Source of the DNA: Angelakisella sp.
Lineage (GTDB): Bacteria > Bacillota > Clostridia > Oscillospirales > Ruminococcaceae
Length of the DNA: 15,751 bases
Direction: 5' to 3'
NCBI GenBank assembly: GCA_013316495.1
Contig: WSMP01000024.1
Location: forward strand, 1 to 15,751
In this document: positions 13,038 through 15,751 of the stretch, in pieces
How positions within the stretch are numbered: position 1 is the stretch's first letter
Layout of the letters: every line of letters starts with the position of its first letter
Program-made: the position numbers and the translations under genes
The notes under the pieces: generated by a model
Told to the model about the DNA's origin: nothing
Databases searched by the model: none
What the model saw: only the letters and a program-made list of their open reading frames with translations

Positions 13038-13140
13038 ACAGCGGGATGCGGAGCCATTACCGCAAGGGTTTCTCTCCCTTTTCGTCCGCCCGGCAACTCC
13101 CCGTCCCGGCGGCACTTGACGCAAAGGCTCCTACTCTGTT
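13038..13140 (-). ncRNA. Tetrahydrofolate (THF) riboswitch upstream of folT
   Basis: Read on the minus strand, the segment shows the conserved THF aptamer pieces in order: GAGTAG, GCGTCAAGTG (13122–13113; consensus GCGUUAAGUG), GGGA, ACGAA, and GCGGTAATGGCTCCGCATCC (consensus GCGGUGAAUCAUUGCAUCC). Helices are present with compensatory changes: ACAG/CTGT (closing), GGAGCC (13131–13126) with GGCTCC (13055–13050), CCGCC/GGCGG, and AAGGG/CCCTT. THF riboswitches typically control folT in Firmicutes and reduce expression when reduced folate is plentiful. I identified it by eye from the known consensus; a covariance model would confirm it. Confidence 0.92.
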
Positions 13141-13177
13141 TTTGTCCGCCCTCCAGTTTCCCCGGAGGACTGCTTAT

Positions 13178-13206
13178 AGGATACCATCCCGGAAGGGTTT
13201 TTACAA
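13178..13206 (-). promoter_or_regulatory. Probable promoter of the THF riboswitch–folT transcript
   Basis: On the minus strand TTGTAA (13206–13201), 17 bases, TATCCT (13183–13178), each 4/6 to consensus. It would start the RNA near 13171, about 30 bases before the aptamer. Confidence 0.5.
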
Positions 13207-13212
13207 GATGCA

Positions 13213-13269
13213 GCCCCCGGATTTGGAAGAAAAGTGGAAAAAACTTCCCTTTTCCCTAAATCCGGGGGC
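13213..13269. repeat. 57-base near-complete hairpin between lysC and the folT promoter
   Basis: GCCCCCGGATTT (13213–13224) pairs with AAATCCGGGGGC (13258–13269). Inside, GAAAAG (13229–13234) pairs with CTTTTC (13249–13254) and GGAA with TTCC. It has no T-run on either side. It may end the thr operon or be a repeat element. Confidence 0.75.
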
Positions 13270-13304
13270 AGGCTGTGTGGTTTCTTTGGCGGGACTTCAC
13301 CAAG

Positions 13305-13335
13305 TCCAAGACTCCAGGCAGTAGCTTTCGCTATC
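13305..13335 (-). repeat. Diverged relative of part of the 118-bp repeat unit
   Basis: On the minus strand this reads AGCGAAAGCTACTGCCTGGAGT, close to TGCGAAAATGACTGCCTGGAGT in the tandem units (identical GCGAAA and ACTGCCTGGAGT). Next to it (13292–13307) is a small hairpin, GGACTT-CACC-AAGTCC. No gene is present here. Confidence 0.5.
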
Positions 13336-13346
13336 TGAAGGGTTAA

Positions 13347-13393
13347 GCCCCCACGGGGGGCGGGTAGGGCGTGACACCGGGGGCACCCCGGTG
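13347..13393 (-). terminator. Probable end-of-operon hairpins after lysC
   Basis: Two GC-rich hairpins lie downstream of the lysC stop: CACCGGGG-GCA-CCCCGGTG (13375–13393), then GCCCCC/GGGGGC (13347–13361) followed on the minus strand by TTAACCCTT. A 14-base direct repeat, GGGCGTGACACCGG, occurs at 13367 and 13393. T-runs are weak. Confidence 0.45.
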
Positions 13394-13416
13394 GGCGTGA
13401 CACCGGCGGCCCGCCG

Positions 13417-14619
13417 CTACCCCGCAAAGGCCTCGTGGACCACCCGCATGGCCCGCAGGCTATCCTCCCGCTCAATGAGCACCGAAATTTTAATTTCGCT
13501 GGTGGCGATCATCTGGATGTTGATGTTGGCCTCCGCCAGAGCCTCAAACATCATGGCGGCCACGCCGGGGTTGGATTCCATCCCGGCCCCCACCACGGAA
13601 ACCTTGCTCACCCCGTCGCAGGCCACGTCCTTGGCCCGCAGGGCGCCCTTCAGCTGGTTCACCACCTCCATGGCCTCCTCCCGCTGGCTGTCCGCCACGG
13701 TGAAGGAAATGTCCTTGGTGTTGTCCCGGCCCACCGACTGAAGGATGATATCCACGTTTATCTTCCGGGCCGCCAGGGCGGAGAAGATACGGAAGGCGAT
13801 GCCGGGCACGTCCGCCAGGCCGATGAGGGAGATACGGGTGACGGCGTCATCCTTCGCCACCCCTTTGATCAGCATTTTTTCCACCTTTGCCACCTCCTTG
13901 ATGACCGTCCCCGGCGCTTCGGTAAGGCTGGAGAGCACCTCCAGGGGAACATTGTATTTCTTCGCCATCTCCACGCTGCGGTTGTGGAGCACCTGGGCCC
14001 CCAGGCTGGCCAGCTCCAGCATCTCGTCGTAGGAGATCTCCGCCAGCTTCCCGGCCCCCGGCACCAGCCGCGGGTCGGCGGTGTAGACCCCCTCCACGTC
14101 GGTGTAGATCTGGCACAGGTCCGCCCGGCAGGCGGCGGCGATGGCCACGGCGCTGGTGTCCGAGCCGCCCCGCCCCAGGGTGGTGATGTCGTCGTACCGG
14201 TTCAGGCCCTGGAACCCCGCCACAATGACGATGTTCCCTTTGTCCAGCTCGTTTTTGATCCGCTCCGTCTCCACCCGGCGGATGCGGGAGTTGCCGTGGG
14301 CGGAATCGGTGACAAAGCCCGCCTGCCACCCGGTGAGGGACTTGGCGGGATAGCCCAGGCCCTCAATCGCCATGGCTAAGAGGGCGATTGAAATCTGCTC
14401 CCCGCTGGAAAGGAGCACGTCCATCTCCCGCTTGTTGGCCTTGGGATTTATCTCCCTGGCCTTTTCGATGAGGTCGTCGGTGGTGTCCCCCTGGGCGGAG
14501 ACCACCACCACCACGCTGTTCCCCCTGGCGTAGGTCTCGGTGACCCGGCGGGCCACGTTCAGCACCCGCTGGGCGTCCCGCACCGAGCTGCCGCCGAATT
14601 TTTGTACAATGAGGCTCAT
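13417..14619 (-). CDS. lysC: Aspartate kinase
   Basis: A 400-residue monofunctional aspartokinase, which phosphorylates aspartate in the first step toward lysine, threonine and methionine. N-terminal kinase domain with KFGGSSV at residues 7–13, the LLSSGEQIS block, and GRGGSDTSAVAIAAA, which binds ATP. Then two C-terminal ACT domains (ISLIGLADVPGIAFRIFSALA and VSVVGAGMESNPGVAAMMFEALA), the usual site of amino-acid feedback. Length matches the Bacillus-type enzyme. The start ATG is one base beyond the thrB stop, and its GGAGGG site lies in the last thrB codons. It is the last gene of a hom–thrB–lysC operon, so it is likely the isozyme feeding threonine. Confidence 0.96.
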   Translation of the reverse strand: MSLIVQKFGGSSVRDAQRVLNVARRVTETYARGNSVVVVVSAQGDTTDDLIEKAREINPKANKREMDVLLSSGEQISIALLAMAIEGLGYPAKSLTGWQAGFVTDSAHGNSRIRRVETERIKNELDKGNIVIVAGFQGLNRYDDITTLGRGGSDTSAVAIAAACRADLCQIYTDVEGVYTADPRLVPGAGKLAEISYDEMLELASLGAQVLHNRSVEMAKKYNVPLEVLSSLTEAPGTVIKEVAKVEKMLIKGVAKDDAVTRISLIGLADVPGIAFRIFSALAARKINVDIILQSVGRDNTKDISFTVADSQREEAMEVVNQLKGALRAKDVACDGVSKVSVVGAGMESNPGVAAMMFEALAEANINIQMIATSEIKISVLIEREDSLRAMRVVHEAFAG

Positions 14620-14620
14620 A

Positions 14621-15523
14621 CTATCCCTCCTCTGTGGTGAGCCGCGCCCCGCCGTTATCCGGCGGAAGGAGCAGCAGCCGCCAGCCGCCGTACCCCTGGC
14701 CGTCCATCCAGCACCGCAGCCGCTGCAAAAAGCTGCTGTTTTCCGTCCCCACCACCGCCATCAGGGTGGAGCCGGCCCCGCTGATATAGGTGCAGTAGGC
14801 CCCAAACTCCAGGGCGCAGTCCATCACCGCCCTGGCCCCCGGAATCAGCTCCAGACGGTAGGGCTGGTGGAGCCTGTCCTGGGCGGCCACCCGCAGGTTT
14901 TCGTACTGCCCGGCGGCAAGGGACATGGCCATCAGGGCGGCCCGGCTGAGGTTAAAGACCCCGTCCGCCCGGCTTATCTCCTTGGGGAGGGCGGCCCTGG
15001 CGGCGCTGGTCTTCAGCTCAAAATCCGGGATGATGGCGGCAAAGCGCAAATCGTCCCGCAGCTCCTGGCGGCAGTAAAAGACCCGGCCGTTTTCGATGGC
15101 GGCGCTCACCTGTCCCCCCAGGATGGCGGGGGTGGAGTTATCCGGGTGGCCCTCCATGGTGGCGGCCATGTGGATAATGTCCTCCTGGGAAAGGGGGCTG
15201 CCCATAAGGGTGTTGCCCCCCATCAGCCCCGCCACGATGCAGGCGGAGCTGCTCCCCAGCCCCCTGGCCATGGGGATGGGGTTTTCCTGCTGGATGCGCA
15301 GCCCCGGCAGGGGCTTTCCGCAGATATCAAAGAGGTACTTCACCGTTTTGTAGACGAGGTTGTTTTCACCGGCGGGCACCGCGGTGCCGTCCAGGGAGAG
15401 GACCTCCACCCCCTCCCAGGGCTCCAGCACCACCCGGTTGTGCATCTGCACCGCCAGCCCCAGGGAATCGAAGCCGGCGCCGATGTTGGCGCTGGTGGCG
15501 GGGACCCGGATATCCACCCTCAT
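14621..15523 (-). CDS. thrB: Homoserine kinase
   Basis: A 300-residue GHMP-family kinase converting homoserine to O-phosphohomoserine, the step before threonine synthase. Seen: the N-terminal VPATSANIGAGFDSLGLA, the ATP-binding motif PMARGLGSSSA at residues 84–94, GHPDNSTPAILGG, and the late ISGAGSTLMAV, all standard for ThrB. Length is usual. The ATG at 15523 overlaps the stop of the upstream gene by four bases (ATGA), and the stop is one base before the lysC start; expression is therefore tightly coupled. No threonine synthase gene is in the window. Confidence 0.96.
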   Translation of the reverse strand: MRVDIRVPATSANIGAGFDSLGLAVQMHNRVVLEPWEGVEVLSLDGTAVPAGENNLVYKTVKYLFDICGKPLPGLRIQQENPIPMARGLGSSSACIVAGLMGGNTLMGSPLSQEDIIHMAATMEGHPDNSTPAILGGQVSAAIENGRVFYCRQELRDDLRFAAIIPDFELKTSAARAALPKEISRADGVFNLSRAALMAMSLAAGQYENLRVAAQDRLHQPYRLELIPGARAVMDCALEFGAYCTYISGAGSTLMAVVGTENSSFLQRLRCWMDGQGYGGWRLLLLPPDNGGARLTTEEG

Positions 15524-15751
15524 CGGCTGCCCTCCAGGACGGTGATGCGGGAAAGGAGCTTTCCGCCGGCGGCTCCGGCGGCCTCCAGGGCGGCGTCCAC
15601 CTCCCCCTGGGTGGCGGGGGCGGTGATGAAGGCCGCCTCCCCCGCTGCCAAGGGCTCCAAGAACCGGGCGCCGGGGAAGAAGGTCTCCAGAGCATCCGGC
15701 TCCATACCGGCCACCCGCAGGAAGGCCTGGGCGGCGTGCTCCTCCCAGGGC
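15520..15751 (-). CDS. hom: C-terminal end of a protein upstream of thrB, probably homoserine dehydrogenase (ACT-type tail)
   Basis: The minus-strand frame is open from the window edge to TGA 15520–15522, giving about 76 residues including AAFITAPATQGEVDAALEAAG and a terminal LLSRITVLEG. The alternating strand–helix pattern and the ending fit the ACT-like tail of homoserine dehydrogenases in Oscillospiraceae. Position immediately before thrB, with an ATGA overlap, supports hom. A separate ACT-domain protein is the alternative, since no catalytic residues are visible in this piece. Confidence 0.6.
   Translation of the reverse strand, partial: PWEEHAAQAFLRVAGMEPDALETFFPGARFLEPLAAGEAAFITAPATQGEVDAALEAAGAAGGKLLSRITVLEGSR

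Overview
GC-rich, low-G+C-phylum-style Firmicutes DNA. The GC-rich coding sequence, strong AAAGGAG-type ribosome binding sites, TTGACA/TATAAT-like promoters, frequent TTG/GTG starts, a BlaI–M56 pair, an ECF folate transporter under a THF riboswitch and a C_GCAxxG_C_C protein together suggest a gut-type member of Clostridia, most likely Oscillospiraceae (Flavonifractor/Lawsonibacter-like). The genus is inference; family-level assignment comes from protein style, not from a marker gene.

Layout. (1) 1–2013: a rearranged BlaI / M56 (BlaR1-type) sensor locus. The 5' two thirds of an M56 metallopeptidase gene and the last ~46 codons of blaI lie on the minus strand. They abut, head to head, an M56-type C-terminal coding fragment on the plus strand that ends at a strong terminator, which looks like an inversion breakpoint. 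(2) 2056–3520: a promoter, a long structured leader, an UgpC/MsmX-type sugar ABC ATPase and a terminator. (3) 3566–4755: a two-gene chromate (CHR) transporter operon, convergent with (4) degV (4878–5723, minus). (5) 5971–7987: a GntR (YtrA-type) – ABC ATPase – ABC-2 permease operon with its own palindromic operator. (6) 7997–9400: a MATE exporter (minus), divergent from (7) a YitT-like membrane protein (9738–10388). (8) 10530–11892: an Mrp/NBP35 iron-sulfur carrier ATPase translationally coupled to a C_GCAxxG_C_C redox protein. (9) 11900–12336: a hairpin element, about 2.8 copies of a 118-bp tandem repeat and a terminator. (10) 12352–13206: folT (minus) preceded by a tetrahydrofolate riboswitch and promoter. 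(11) 13213–13393: inverted repeats without a gene. (12) 13417–15751: a minus-strand threonine-branch operon, hom (3' end only) – thrB – lysC, with overlapping or abutting genes.

The most notable non-gene signals are the split M56/blaI locus; a dispersed family of four 15–17-bp polypyrimidine/polypurine hairpins (1903, 5853, 10480, 11900) with compensatory changes and a shared 3' tail; the 118-bp tandem array and a diverged relative of part of it near 13310–13335; and the ~120-nt gap between the only strong Shine-Dalgarno sequence and the start codon of the ugpC-like gene. No tRNA, rRNA, CRISPR array, transposase or integrase was seen.
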